From Linum tenue (lineage: Eukaryota; Streptophyta; Magnoliopsida; Malpighiales; Linaceae), in the NCBI GenBank assembly GCA_946122785.1, contig CAMGYJ010000002.1, positions 62,273,703 to 62,337,702 on the forward strand: a stretch of 64,000 bases of DNA. The letters are read 5' to 3'. The notes beneath the pieces are model-generated. The model saw nothing but the letters and a program-made list of their open reading frames with translations. It did no database searches and had not been told where the DNA came from. Positions 1-10,611 of this stretch are shown here, piece by piece. Within the stretch, counting starts at the first letter, position 1, and each line of letters begins with the position of its first letter. Both the position numbers and the translations under genes were made by a program.

Positions 1-520
1 TCAAAAAAGGGGCTCCTTTTGAAGGATGCTGGTTGCGATGGGAGAGGCTGACGCGATGGTAGGGGTTTACGTATTATGCTGCGTGGGCTTGGCTCATTAT
101 TAGTTGGCCCATTAGATGCCGAGTTCGGCTACGTAGGGTTATTGGTAGGGTTTGCGTACTATATACGTGTAAGTTCGGCATTAGTCCGATTTAGCGAATA
201 ATACAACTAAAGATTTATCGTCACCAACGTCGTTCTCTCGCTTGTTAGCTACAAGTAAATCCTTGCATCGTGGGCAATGCTTCATCATATATTATATCGG
301 TTAGGCTAGCGTACGCAAGACGTACTCTAATCTTATCGAATGCCTTTCGTGGTTATTGTTGGTTTATAATTATATTATTATAATTAGCCGATTTCAAATT
401 GTATTAGTATATGTAATGTAGATTATTGTTGGTTTATAATTATATTATATTTTATGCACCATCTTAGGGTTTATAGTTTAGATTTAGATAATTAGGACCT
501 ACGGTTCACTAATTAAGGGT
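1..520. repeat. Array block T (LTR-like spacer), partial at window edge
   Basis: This block recurs at about 9270-9785, 52270-52680 and 63060-63575, and in a diverged form at 15810-16170 and 18909-19270. It contains a TATA-like stretch (about 147-165) followed by a cytosine- and thymine-rich leader ending near an AT-rich region. This layout is typical of an LTR, but no paired LTR or primer site was found, so the LTR reading is inference. In complete units it lies immediately behind the promoter of the peptide gene, so another gene copy probably lies just left of the window. No coding potential is seen. Confidence 0.6.
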
Positions 521-590
521 TAGGTTATAGTATCATGCCCAAAAATCCTGCTAATTCGAGTTCTAGATAGCGTTTTCATATTCAAGGTAT

Positions 591-620
591 GCGGTACCCC
601 GAATTTGACCCGGGGTACCG
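591..620. repeat. GGTACC hairpin terminus of an AT-flanked MITE
   Basis: Ten-base arms CGGTACCCCG and CGGGGTACCG surround a nine-base loop. The same terminal hairpin occurs near 9863, 12378, 12733, 17962, 48400, 52754, 53480, 53833 and 63650. Here it is joined directly to the copia LTR fragment that follows, so only one end of the MITE remains. Confidence 0.7.
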
Positions 621-679
621 TAGAAGGCACCCACCATATGGGGAGTTCTATGGTACCCAGAGTGAAATCCGAGTATTCA

Positions 680-890
680 TAGGGTTTGTCGATATCCAAA
701 GGGGAGGAGGAGAGTCGGCCATATATATTGTTCTTTGTACTGTTGTTCAACATCAAGCAATAACTATCGATAGCTAGGAGAGTCTTTAGGATCTCCCGTG
801 GATTAGTCCTGAACCTTTCAGGGATATCACGTAAAACCGAGTTTTTGTCGTTCATATTTCGTTTCTTAACATGGTATCAGAATTATTTGG
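680..890 (+). mobile_element. Ty1/copia LTR 3' end with tRNA-Met primer site
   Basis: The segment ends with the CCGTGGAT...CACGTAAA arrangement and T-rich tail usual for copia LTR U5 regions, terminates in ...AACA at 871, and is followed by TGGTATCAGA, the primer-binding sequence complementary to initiator tRNA-Met. The left LTR boundary is unclear and no gag or pol follows, so this is a truncated element. The same fragment recurs with primer sites at about 10141, 18240, 48678, 53032 and 63926. A 111-codon minus-strand reading frame across it is a by-product of the LTR. Confidence 0.7.
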
Positions 891-1239
891 TTCTCCATAA
901 CCGCCCGAAGCACATAGAGGTACACATTCACTATATTCGGGACTTGGTCCGTGATGGTGTTATTTAGCTTCGTCACATCTCACGGGTTAAAGTATAGTAT
1001 TATGTCCGAAAGATCAGTCAATTTATGGTCTGAATAGCGTTTTCATACTCAGGGTATGTGGTACCCTGGATTTCACCCTAGGTACCTTAGAACTCCCCAT
1101 ATATATATATATATATCCCGAAGTTTGATTTAATAAAAAATAAAAATTGACCGTTGAGATTGGCCGGAGCTCATCTAAGTACATCTAACGGCTAGATCAC
1201 CTGACGTATACTATACGCCTGACATACATCAGCCATCAC

Positions 1240-1242
<3 letters not shown>
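891..1242. repeat. MITE remnant and 125-bp AT-flanked block
   Basis: It contains a second hairpin MITE end (about 1047-1095, GGTACC arms) and then a roughly 125-bp segment (1118-1240) lying between (AT)n tracts. That segment recurs at about 5847-5968, 10836-10955, 31470-31592, 48916-49043 and 53268-53394, always between AT tracts. No gene is seen. Confidence 0.6.

Positions 1243-1300
<58 letters not shown>
1243..1300. repeat. (AT)n microsatellite
   Basis: Pure AT dinucleotides, 58 bp, separating the AT-flanked block from array block P. Confidence 0.95.
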
Positions 1301-1302
<2 letters not shown>

Positions 1303-2660
1303 CAGCCAACAGTATATATATATGCATACGGAATCAAGTTAGATTTACAGATCCAAATCGATGGAAGAAACTAATTTCGTGATGGAGAATGATAAAGTAT
1401 ACTAGTTAGCGTTATTGAAAGTCGACGAGTAAAACAACATCGACGGTGGGGTGACATTGTCGTTTCTTCTGAAGTGTTATATAAGCGATGTTCAAGACAG
1501 AGTGGTGCGAGTTTCGTTCGTATAGCTTGGTCGCCCAATCAGTGACACTTGTTAACAATAGCATCATCACAACTTTGACAGTGATGCGATGGTAAGCAAC
1601 GATGTTGAGCCGAGACCGTTGTTGTTCTACTAAGTTTCAGATTAGCCAAATGGTTTCTCATACGTGATTTTCACACGACAATACTACGTCACATGGAAGG
1701 TAACCTAGATGATGAACAGATGGGGAGAATGTGGATACAAACACGGGGATTACTACGTCGACTCTAGAGATAGCTTCCAATAAATATCTAAAACGATGTG
1801 AAGCTTGTGACGAAAAATCAATCTCTTTGGTATAAATCAAGTACCACATTGCCAACACGATAGAAAGAACCTATGTATATATTTGTTCACCAACCTCCAT
1901 TAGTATGAGGACTTTTCGAAAGGAACTCAAAAGTAAACCCCGTATGGACTGACCTTAAGCAAACAATATCATGTCAATAAATTAGTCTATTTCGAGAAGG
2001 GATATCAGAGACTTGTTTTAAATTTCGAATTTGGGGCTTTATACTTTAAGTTTGTTGCATCCTCCTTTAAGTTTGTTGCATCCTCCTTTTGTGACTTGAA
2101 GATTCGAGATTTATGCATCTGTCCCACGAATAGAATGAGTTATACGTCTTTCTGGTTGGTCAAGTAGAAATCTGCATAGGATAATTCCGTGTATTGCAGG
2201 GCATGTCGATACAAGGTGTTTGACGGCGCAACATAGTAGCCAATGGAAGGAAATTAAGTTCGTGGTCCTAGTCCTCGTTCGAACTTTGCTAGTAGAAGTG
2301 TGGACCAAGAAACAATTGTTTGGTTCTATATGATCCCTTTGTGGTTTCTTTTTTAAATCAGAGTATTTGTTATTGGACGAGTATTTGTAGAGTTTTGACA
2401 TTGCACCGCTAGAAAAGCTCATTTCAATGATAGCTATATTCGTAAAATTAAAAAGGTATATATTTTTATTTTTATTTCAATAGCGATATTGTACTGCTAT
2501 GATAGGCATTAATAATATTCGAGCCCATTTGAGCAATTGTCCGCGTTGTGTTTTTTTAATATTCAACAGATTATAAAACATTTGTCATTCTGAATTGCAT
2601 AACTTTTACATAACATTTTCGACTATATTTCGTGTAAAAAATATCTCTCCGCCATGCAAA
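1301..2660. repeat. Array blocks P and R, decayed, Q deleted
   Basis: Block P (about 1301-1605) and block R (1612-2660) recur in every array unit. Compared with the unit at 12843-14480, block Q is missing, with the break between 1605 and 1612. Short reading frames exist on both strands, for example a minus-strand frame of about 100 codons at 2111-2422 that is kept in most copies, but they lack recognisable domains and sit among stops. It may be a decayed gene or older transposon; I do not recognise it. The block stops abruptly at about 2660, where foreign CCCG-rich sequence starts. Confidence 0.55.
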
Positions 2661-2666
2661 ATGTAA

Positions 2667-2925
2667 CCCGACCCGAGTAACCCGCCCGATCAACCCGACC
2701 CGTAACCCGCCCGCAACTCGATTTGACTCAAAGTCAATGACCCGTAACCCGCCCGCCCCGCAATCCGATCGACTCACAACCCGACCAACCCGCAACCCGA
2801 TCGACCCGCAACCCGACCAATCCGCAACCCGACCAAACCGCAACCCGATCGACCCGTAACCCGATTAACCCGCAACCCGACTAACTCGAACCCGTAACCC
2901 GACCAACCCGCAGCCCGACTATAAT
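2667..2925. repeat. Imperfect CCCG-rich tandem repeat
   Basis: About 260 bp of imperfect short units such as AACCCGACC and AACCCGATCGACCCGC. Several reading frames run through it on the minus strand and read as Gly/Val/Arg-rich strings; these are composition artefacts. A second array lies at 4108-4322, and related wording occurs in the hAT-like element at 34556-35272. Confidence 0.85.
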
Positions 2926-3246
2926 AGAAGGAATTCGATGAAGATAAACCAAAAGTTGACATTTGAAATTCTAGTTCACTAAAGTCTGATCATTACATCA
3001 TCAATTATTGACTTAGTATAATAATATACATCATCAACCTATTAACGAATATCATATCATCAAATATTTATTTAGGTACATCATCAACCTAATAGTGCAC
3101 ATAACATTATAAAATATTAATTTAGCATAATAAGATAATTATAAGATTTAAAATTGAAATATCATGGTCCTGTCATAAAAAAGACTAATAATAGTTCACA
3201 AAAGTCTGATCATAACAATAATACATGACTCATATAGTTCATATTG

Positions 3247-3440
3247 CACTACAGGAAAACAGATTTCCAAACATGGTATCTTATTCACGGTAATTTTTCC
3301 CGTATTAGAAAGTACATTAATAACCACGGGAAAATTTCATGTATTTAGTTGTATGTTTCTAATTACGGGGAATTATTTATCAGTTTTTTAGTCTTCATTT
3401 CCCGTGATTAATACTTAGTCACGGTAATTCATGTGAACTT
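3247..3440 (+). mobile_element. CACTA-type terminus with subterminal repeats
   Basis: The sequence starts CACTACAGGAAAAC, the canonical CACTA (EnSpm) end, and is followed by several CCCGTGATTA / CACGGTAATT-like subterminal words in both orientations (about 3278-3425). No matching right terminus was found, so the element is fragmentary or its other end has decayed. No transposase coding is visible. Confidence 0.55.
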
Positions 3441-4107
3441 TTAAGAATTTCTTTATAAATTATTTCTTTTAATTTTATGAGGGATAAATTCTTTTTTCTT
3501 AAGATGTATTTTGGTTCCAAAATTTTCATTTTTGGTAGAATAGGCTGCAAATTTTCATTTGCTCCAGCGGCAACGTAACCGCCTATTTTCTAAAATTTGG
3601 GCCGCCAAGCGCAAAATAGACTTTGGTTCCAAATATTCTTTGGTATTTGGCTCCAAAATTTCCATTTTTGATAGAATTGACTCCAAGCTTTTATTTGCTC
3701 CAAAAAAGGAAAAACCTTAGCTCTAAAAAATTTTGGCCCGCAAGCCTCCAAATTCCAATCACACACTCGCTCTTTCTCTCTCTCTTTCTCCCTTCCCTGT
3801 ACCTATCATCAACTCAGCATGATGATTTGATTGGTCTTGAAGATTTGAGAGTTTATTGGTATTTAAGCTAGTTTAGAAATCTTGTATCAGCATGATGATT
3901 TGGATAATTCTAGATGATTTCTATTTGGCTGTTGTTCATGCTACAAGAAAGATTATTTTCAATTGTGTTGATATTTGTTTTATTGACACTAATCTTATAA
4001 CTTTGAGTAGTGATTCCTTTTTTTTTTACAAGTATTGTGCTATCTTCATATAGATACGATTTACGACTTTCTAGTAATCACTAAAAACTAACGCGATGTT
4101 CTAGTCC
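3441..4107. other. Non-coding stretch with an internal diverged duplication
   Basis: A segment near 3510-3568 (TTTGGTTCCAAAATTTTCAT and following) is repeated in diverged form at 3640-3705. A CT-rich stretch lies at 3770-3800. I see no gene. Confidence 0.5.
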
Positions 4108-4322
4108 GTAAAACCCGCAACCCGAACCGCCCGACCCGCAACCCGCACCCGATTGACCCGTAACCCGATTTGCCCACAACCCGATTAGCCCGCAACCCGA
4201 TTGACCCGCAACCAGATTGATCCGTAACCCGAGTGATCCGCAACCCGATCAACCCGAACCCAATCGACCCGCAACTCGACCAACCCGCAACACGAATGAA
4301 CCCAGCCCGAACCCGCCCGATT
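4108..4322. repeat. Second CCCG-rich imperfect tandem repeat
   Basis: Same kind of short units as at 2667-2925 (AACCCG, GACCCGCAACCCG). Reading frames through it on both strands are composition artefacts. Confidence 0.85.
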
Positions 4323-4371
4323 GACACCTCTAAATTTCTATCCACACAGATTAAAATAAAGGGTTTTGGTA

Positions 4372-4690
4372 TACAATGCAACCAAACTCTAGATTTAAAG
4401 TTTCAAAACCTACTAAAGCCCTTAAAAGATTGCTTTTAAACCTATTTTTTAGTCTTTTGATGTCTGAGTTTTGGGACAATATTGTAATGGTGTGCTATGG
4501 GTTGATTCGATTTGGACCGTTCCAAATTTTGACACCCGCATTACAAACTTTGGGAACCGTATTCCAAAAGTAAAATAAAATAAGGACCAAGGACCCTTAT
4601 TAGTGAAGCTTGCCTATAAACCTCATAGATTCCACATTTCCTGTCTGTTTCCTCCTCTCTTATTTTTCTCGAAGGCAGCAGGAAGGTGGT
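4372..4690 (+). promoter_or_regulatory. Promoter-like block, uninterrupted copy
   Basis: The first 245 bp are homologous to 44855-45112 and 58090-58348. Here they run on into a CTATAAA TATA-like box (about 4614) and a 60-70 bp CT-rich leader with a possible splice donor (AAG|GTGG near 4686), which looks like a plant core promoter with a first untranslated exon. In the other two copies an LTR element is inserted at the TATA box position. No downstream coding exon was found, so a functional promoter is inference. Confidence 0.3.
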
Positions 4691-5018
4691 TAATTCTTGT
4701 TTAAAGTTCAATTAATTTAGATTATCTTTGCGAGGGGACTTTAATATATTATCTAGTTCACTTATTTGTTTATATTTTTCAATAAAAACATATAAATTCT
4801 TTCAAATTTATTGTATGTTCATAGGTTACGCTTTCGTGATTTGCTTTGGCGCTTCCGCTTTTATCCATCATTTTGTTTTTACATGGAAGCTAGATTATGA
4901 CTCCATTGCGGTATAATCTCACGACCGAAAATCCGGTTAATTTGAGATCTATATAGTCTTTTCTTCCTAATGGTATATCGTGTCGTACATTTACCCAATA
5001 TATGATAGAAACCAATAT

Positions 5019-5020
<2 letters not shown>
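4691..5020. other. AT-rich non-coding stretch
   Basis: No domain, RNA or repeat recognised. A 62-codon frame at 4728-4916 has no features of a protein and is not called. Confidence 0.5.

Positions 5021-5066
<46 letters not shown>
5021..5066. repeat. (AT)n microsatellite
   Basis: Pure AT dinucleotides immediately left of a foldback MITE. Confidence 0.95.
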
Positions 5067-5067
<1 letters not shown>

Positions 5068-5068
<1 letters not shown>

Positions 5069-5365
5069 AGTTTTGCTATTTAGACAAAGAATTAATCGGA
5101 GTTTGGGACATGATACTATACCCTAACCCCTAATGGGTGAATCCCAGTCCCCAATTCACAAACCCAAAGCACGAGATTCGTTTAATCTTAAAAATGAAAA
5201 TCAACGATTCTGATTCGTCCAAATTTTCATTGGTTTTCATTTTAAGATTAAACGAACCTCATGGTTTGGGTTAGAAAATTAGGGACTGGGGTTCACCCAT
5301 TAGAGGTTAGGGTATAGTATCATGCCCCAAACTCCGATTAATTCATGATCTCTATAGCAAAACTC
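5068..5365. mobile_element. Foldback MITE (long inverted repeat)
   Basis: The two halves are near-complete reverse complements: the left end GAGTTTTGCTATTTAGA matches the reverse complement of the right end, and the internal GGGACATGATACTATACCCT pairs with the right-hand copy. The whole 298-bp sequence can fold into one hairpin. An (AT)n tract adjoins the left side. A related copy is at 6056-6349, and a partial relative at 40075-40247 and its duplicate near 56920. Confidence 0.75.
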
Positions 5366-5384
5366 AATGGGGCGTACACTAGGT

Positions 5385-5408
5385 TAGCGTACGCCCGGGC
5401 GTACGCTA
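5385..5408. repeat. Perfect 24-bp palindrome
   Basis: TAGCGTACGCCC is followed directly by its exact reverse complement. Variants of this GCGTACGC word occur at 6012-6050, 12215-12240 and in block T (for example 310-325), so it appears to be a terminal hairpin of an AT-associated element family. Confidence 0.9.
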
Positions 5409-5433
5409 GCCTGAACCATATATATATATATAT

Positions 5434-5835
5434 GGTGCCTTCAACGGTATCCGGGTGAAATCTAGGGTACCGCATACCTTGAGTATGAAAATGCTATATA
5501 GAACTCGAAATAGCAGGATTTTTGAACCTGATACTATACCCTAACCCTTAATGAGTGATCCCTAGTTCCTAATTATCTAAATTATAAACTATAAACCCTA
5601 AGATGGTGCATTCATTTTTTGCCTTTATTTGGACGAATCATATTCGTTGATTATTATTCTAATTAAATTGATCTTGGAGTATTAATTTTAGAGAACTAAG
5701 ACCTAGATTTTGATCTTTAAGGGTTAAAGTATAGTATTATGTCCGAAAGATCAGTCAATTTATGGTCTGAATAGCGTTTTCATACTCAGGGTATGTCGTA
5801 CCCTGGATTTCACCCTAGGTACCGTAGAACTCCCC
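5434..5835. mobile_element. AT-flanked MITE with hairpin at each end (complete)
   Basis: About 402 bp between two AT tracts. The left end reads GGTGCCTTC..., the right end ...GAACTCCCC, and each carries a GGTACC-type subterminal hairpin. The same organisation is seen at 12365-12770 and, reversed, at 53469-53873. No coding capacity. Confidence 0.7.
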
Positions 5836-5966
5836 ATATATATATCCTGAAGTTTGATTTAATAAAAAATAAAAATTGACGTTGAGATTGGCCGGAGCTC
5901 ATCTAAGTACATCTAACGGCTAGATCACCTGACGTATACTATACGCCTGACATACATCAGCCATCA

Positions 5967-6011
<45 letters not shown>

Positions 6012-6055
6012 CTAGCGTACGCCCGGACGTACGTTAGACTACCGTACGCCCGTTT
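5836..6055. repeat. AT-flanked 125-bp block and (AT)n tract
   Basis: The short AT-flanked block (5847-5968) is followed by (AT)n at 5969-6009, then two imperfect GCGTACGC palindrome words (6012-6050). Confidence 0.7.
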
Positions 6056-6349
6056 GAGTTTTGCTATTTAGATCATGAATTAACCGGAGTTTTGGGCATG
6101 ATACTATACCCTAACCACTAATGGATAAACCCCAGTCCCTAGTTTTCTTACCTAAATCATGAGATTCGTTTAATATTGAAATGAAAATCAACAATAATTT
6201 CGACAAATCAGAACCGTTGATTTTCATTTCAAGATTAAATGAATATTATGCTTTGGGTTAGTGAATTGCGAACTAGGATTTACCCATTAGGGGTTAGCGT
6301 ATAATATCATACCCCAAACTCCGGTTAATTCATTGTCTAAATAGTAGGT
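6056..6349. mobile_element. Foldback MITE, second copy
   Basis: Homologous to 5068-5365: starts GAGTTTTGCTATTTAGATC and ends with its inverted counterpart GTCTAAATAG. The centre is an inverted repeat around TTGATTTTCATTTC. The right end abuts an LTR remnant at 6350. Confidence 0.65.
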
Positions 6350-7700
6350 CGGGTAATTTACTGACCTTCCAGGGAAAATTAATATAACAACACAGATCCA
6401 TTCGGTTGCGACTTCATTTGCGGTATAAGATATGCCACCGAGGGGCATAGGTAACCTTTTGGAGTATTAGATCGTGGAAAATAAGTAATACAACCAAAAT
6501 GCATTGTTCACTATTATGGGTTAAACAACGATGGGGGTGGTTCACTATTTGCAAAACATAACGGTAGCTCTAGAGGTGGTGTGACATAGCCAAGCCAGTT
6601 ATGAAGCCCAGCGTAGATTATTCACATTGGGTCCGATGCATTTTGACTCATGTAAAATAATGTAGCCGAGACCGTTGTTGTTCGACTAAGTTTCAGATTA
6701 GCCAAATGGTTTCTCATACGTGATTTTCACACGACAAGAACTACGTCACATGGAAGGTAACCTAGATGGTGAATAGAAGGGGAGAATGTGGAGATAAACA
6801 CAGGGTTGTTACTACGTCGACTCTAGAGATAGCTTCCAATAAATATCTAAAACGATGTGAAGCTTGTGACGAAAAATCAATCTATTTGGTATAAATCCGG
6901 TACCATATTGCCACTACGATAGAAAGAACCAATGTATATATTTGTTCATCAACCTCCATTAGTATGAGGACTTTCGAAAGAAACTCAAAAGTAAACCCCG
7001 TGTGGACTAACCTTAAGCAAACAATATCATGTCAATAAATTAGTGGATTTCGAAAAGGGATATCAGAGACGGCTTTTAAATTTCGGATTTGTGGCTTTAT
7101 ACTTTCAGTTTGTTGCACCGTCCTTTTGTGACTTCAAGATTCGAGATTTATGCATATGTCCCACGAATAGAATGAGTTATACGTCTTTCTGGTTGGTCAA
7201 GTAGAAATCTGCGAAGGATAATTCCTTGCGTTGCAGGGCATGTCGATACAAGGTGTTTGACGGAACAACATAGTAGCCAATGGAAGGAAATTAAGTTCGT
7301 GGTCCTAGTCCTCGTTCGAACATTGCTAGTAGAAGTGTGGACCAAGAAACAATTGTTTGGTTCTATATGATCCCTTTGTGGGTTCTTTTTTAAATCAGAG
7401 TATTTGTTATTGGACGAGTATTTGTAGAGTTTCGACATTGCACCGCTAGAAAAGCTCATTTCAATGATAGCTATATTCATAAAATTAAAAAGGTATATAT
7501 TTTTATTTTTATTTCAATAGCGATATTGTACTGCTATGATAGGCATTAATAATATTCGAGCCCATTTGAGCAATTGTCCGTTTTGTGTTTTTTTAATATT
7601 CAGCAGATTATAAAACATTTGTCATTCTGAATTGCATAACTTTTACATAACATTTTCGACTATATTGTGTAAAAAATATCTCTCCGCCATGCAAAAGTTA
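6350..7700. repeat. LTR scrap plus array blocks Q and R
   Basis: The first 35 bp match the edge of the LTRs at 46880-46916 and 60145-60178, so an LTR element once lay here. Blocks Q (about 6385-6665) and R (6665-7700) follow. A minus-strand frame of 110 codons at 7148-7480 is kept in several copies but matches no family I know. A decayed gene or transposon relic is possible. Confidence 0.5.
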
Positions 7701-8281
7701 TAATACATACTACTATGTACAATTTTCAACCTACTTTTATATACAAAAATATCATTGTTAGACCAACCTGAGATGTCAAAAATCCCAATATTACAAAAAA
7801 AAAAAAAAAAATAGACATTGAGTGAAAAACTTTAATACCATATCATGAATCTGTTTGATTAAAAAAAATCTTGTTCTTGTGTGAATTAAGAATAAATTTC
7901 TTATCTTTCATTAACGATGTAATTGTGTTATTTCATGTACACGAGCATAATCAAGCAAAAAATAAATATTTTTTAAGCAAATTTGTTGATAAAATGATTT
8001 AGCAATTAAATTAGGAAGATAGGAGTTTGTTACTCATTCAACATTGAAAACTACAACTTGAAAAGTTTCATGAATCGTATGTCACACGAACAGCAAGAAC
8101 TGAGATTAAGAGGAAAATTGGGTTGTGCATACCCTTTTTATTATAGTAAGTATATATGTCACCCGATTAGCTATTACGACACATATTGTAATGCTTGGGA
8201 AGTTTCATGAATCGTATGACACATGAAACTACGATGATCATGATTGGTGTCCATATGTATTGGGTTGATAAGATTTATGTA
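7701..8281. repeat. Array block S (3' flank of peptide gene)
   Basis: AT-rich downstream flank of gene copy 1, with an A17 run near 7795. It contains two near copies of a short word (AAGTTTCATGAATCGTATG) at about 8058 and 8200. No separate gene is seen; plus-strand frames overlapping the peptide exon are shadows. Confidence 0.5.
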
Positions 8282-8738
8282 TTAATGGTCGTCCCCGGGA
8301 GATGGTGCGTCATGGTTTTTGTTATGATGAGGTTTCTCACCGTCACAATCAATTTCATCTCCGTTTACTCCCGCAACATTCGAAGACAACGGTGCTGGCG
8401 GGGAGGTGTCACTGGCCGCCTATATATAAAACCAATACAGGATTAAATTAGAAATATTTGTTCATCTGGTTAACTACGTACATGAATCATATAATTAACA
8501 ATATATATCAAGCTGCTGCGTAGTTCCAACTTTTTCATTAACATGGCAGGAAGTCAAAAAGAACGCATGCATGCACCGATCGTGAAATCACCTGATGGAC
8601 GCCGTCAACCTTAACCGAAGCTGTGGAAGGGAGCGGTGATGACTTGGTTGCTGAAAGTCGGAGCCCGGAAGAGCTACTGCAGACTAGAAGGCAAGCAGCG
8701 ACTAACACGAACAACAAAATACAAGCTTTCGAAGCCAT
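8282..8738 (-). CDS. Secreted small peptide precursor, array copy 1
   Basis: Two exons, 8592-8738 and 8282-8419, joined in phase 0 across a 172-bp AT-rich intron (donor CAG|GTGATT, acceptor TATATATAG|GCG), give 94 residues. Residues 1-25 form a signal peptide with a Leu/Val/Ala core (6-20), so the product should enter the secretory pathway. A Ser/Pro-rich pro-region follows, then an acidic stretch with one Cys (residue 74), a His/Lys/Asn segment and the C-terminus HDAPSPGDDH. Short length, a signal peptide and a small Pro/Gly/His-containing C-terminus are the plan of plant peptide-hormone precursors. The SPG-x-x-H ending resembles CEP and PIP peptides only loosely, so no family is assigned. 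If the intron is retained the frame continues to a stop at 8538 (66 residues). Confidence 0.75.
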
Positions 8739-8838
8739 AGCTACAAATTTATATGTTGAGGAAAATTTGCTTCTGCTTTTGAACTGTGAGTTTTAGCTTT
8801 GTAAGTTAATACTGAAAGGAGAGTGGTGTCGATCAAGG

Positions 8839-8846
8839 TTTATATA
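8839..8846 (-). promoter_or_regulatory. TATA box of peptide gene copy 1
   Basis: TATATAAA on the minus strand, 101 bp before the ATG, leaving about 70 bp of 5' UTR. It is conserved at the same distance in the other copies. Confidence 0.6.
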
Positions 8847-8849
8847 CAC

Positions 8850-9785
8850 AGCCAAATCCGGCCGGCAGGAATTAAGACTCCAAATTTGATTTTGCGTGAG
8901 AAACAGGAATGTAAAGAATTAGCTTTCGTACGTAATCCTTTCTGCTATAGTTTGTCGTTAATCCTTAGGCCATATTGCGAAGCCCGGATACATAAACCCT
9001 CTTCCTTTTGTTTCTTTTAAGTTGAGAATATTTGCCGACCCATAGAGAATCTCCTCACTAATCAATGTTTTAATCCTATATATTATCGCATTAACATATA
9101 TACACGTACTCTCTTCCATTAGTCTTCCTTTTGTTTCTTTTGAGTTCAGAATATTTGTGCGACCAATATATAGTTTGTCAGCTAATCAAAGTTTTAATCA
9201 TATATATATATATTATCGTATTAACATATATACACGCAAGTCGAACTTTGTTTTCGGGGAGCTGGGCAGAAGGAAAAAGAGGCTCCTTTTGAAGGATGCT
9301 GGTTGGGATGGGAGAGGCTGACGCGATGGTAGGGGTTTACGTATTATGCTGCGTGGGCTTGGCTCATTAGTTGGCCCATTAGATGCCGAGTTCGGCTACG
9401 TAGGGTTATTGGTAGGGTTTGCGTACTATATACGTGTAAGTTCGGCATTAGTCCGATTTAGCGAATAATACAACTAAAGATTTATCGACACCAACGTCGT
9501 TCTCTCGCTTGTTAGCTACAAGTAAATCCTTGCATCGTGGGCAATCCTTCATCATATATTATATCGGTTAGGCTAGCGTACGCAAGACGTACTATAATCT
9601 TATCGAATGCATTTCGTGGTTATTGTTGCTTTATAATTATATTATTATAATTAGCCGATTTCAAACTGTATTAGCTAGTATATGTAATGTAGATTATTGT
9701 TGGTTTATAATTATATTATATTTTATGCACCATCTTAGGGTTTATAGTTTAGATTTAGATAATTAGGACCTACGGTTCACTAATT
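8850..9785. repeat. Promoter flank and array block T
   Basis: The upstream flank of copy 1 (8850-9240) is shared with copies 5 and 7. It contains two diverged copies of a short motif (CTTCCTTTTGTTTCTTTT, near 9001 and 9124). Block T follows from about 9265. No gene. Confidence 0.55.
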
Positions 9786-10162
9786 AAGGGTTAGGTTATA
9801 GTATCATGCACAAAAATCCTGCTAATTCGAGTTCTAGATAGCATTTTCATATTCAAGGTATGCGGTACCCCGAATCTCACCCGGGGTACCGTAGAAGGCA
9901 CCCACCATATGGGGAGTTCTATGGTACCCAGAGTGAAATCCGAGTATTCGTAGGGTTTGTTGATATCCAAAGGGGAGGAGGAGAGTCGGCCATATATATT
10001 GTTCTTTGTACTGTTGTTCAACATCAAGCAATATATCAATAGCTAGGAGAGTCTTTAGGATCTCCCGTGGATTAGTCCTGAACCTTTCAGGGATATCACG
10101 TAAAACCGAGTTTTTGTCGTTCATATTTCTTTTCTTAACATGGTATCAGAATTATTTAGTTC
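9786..10162 (+). mobile_element. Copia LTR fragment with MITE hairpin (repeat of 520-890)
   Basis: Same composite as at 561-890: hairpin MITE end, then copia LTR, then primer site TGGTATCAGA at 10141. It ends where a hAT MITE is inserted. Confidence 0.65.
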
Positions 10163-10170
10163 TCCATAAC

Positions 10171-10611
10171 TAGGGCTGGCTATTTGGACCGGGACCGGAT
10201 GAAAAACCGGAAACCGGACCGTATAACCCGGACCGAGACTGGACCGGGACCGGATAGTAAACAATCCAATCCAATCTTTGGGCTTAGATTTGAGGTAAAA
10301 AACCGGATAAAGACCGGATAAAAGAGCTCAACACCCAAAACTTAAGGGTAATTTGCATAAACGGTCACAAACCTTTGCACTTAGTGCAAAACTTGACCAA
10401 CTCCTCACCCTTTTAGGCCTTAGGCCACTCAAATTCCCACAATCTCAATATAAATCAAGACCGAATTGGGACCGGACCGGGTCAAGACCGGACCGGATCA
10501 AGACCGGACTGTATCCAATCCAATCTTCGGTCCTTATATTTTCAAAAAAACCGGACTGGACCGGATCAATTTGGGCCAATTTAACCGGACCGGACCGTAT
10601 AGCCACCCCTA
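10171..10611. mobile_element. hAT-type MITE with 8-bp target duplication
   Basis: The termini are TAGGGCTGGCTAT on the left and, reversed, TAGGGGTGGCTAT on the right. The flanks carry an 8-bp duplication TCCATAAC (10163-10170 and 10612-10619), as hAT elements make. The uninterrupted sequence is visible at about 884-900 and 48700. The interior is CCGGACCGG-rich and does not encode a transposase. A truncated copy is at 18270-18328. Confidence 0.85.

Noticed and set aside
520..855. Minus-strand frame of 111 codons, repeated at 9791, 17890, 48326, 52680 and 63574.
   Set aside because: It runs across a copia LTR, its primer-site side and a MITE hairpin; its conservation is that of the repeat.
2571..2962. 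Gly/Val/Arg-rich frames resembling a glycine-rich protein (also 4088-4381).
   Set aside because: Translation of imperfect CCCG-rich repeats with no start context or stable unit length in frame.
8195..8446. Plus-strand frame of 83 codons repeated beside every peptide gene copy (also at 14907, 33114, 51197, 55979, 61998).
   Set aside because: It lies antisense to exon 2 and the end of the intron of the peptide gene; the minus strand has signal peptide, splice sites and a matching stop, the plus frame has none of these.
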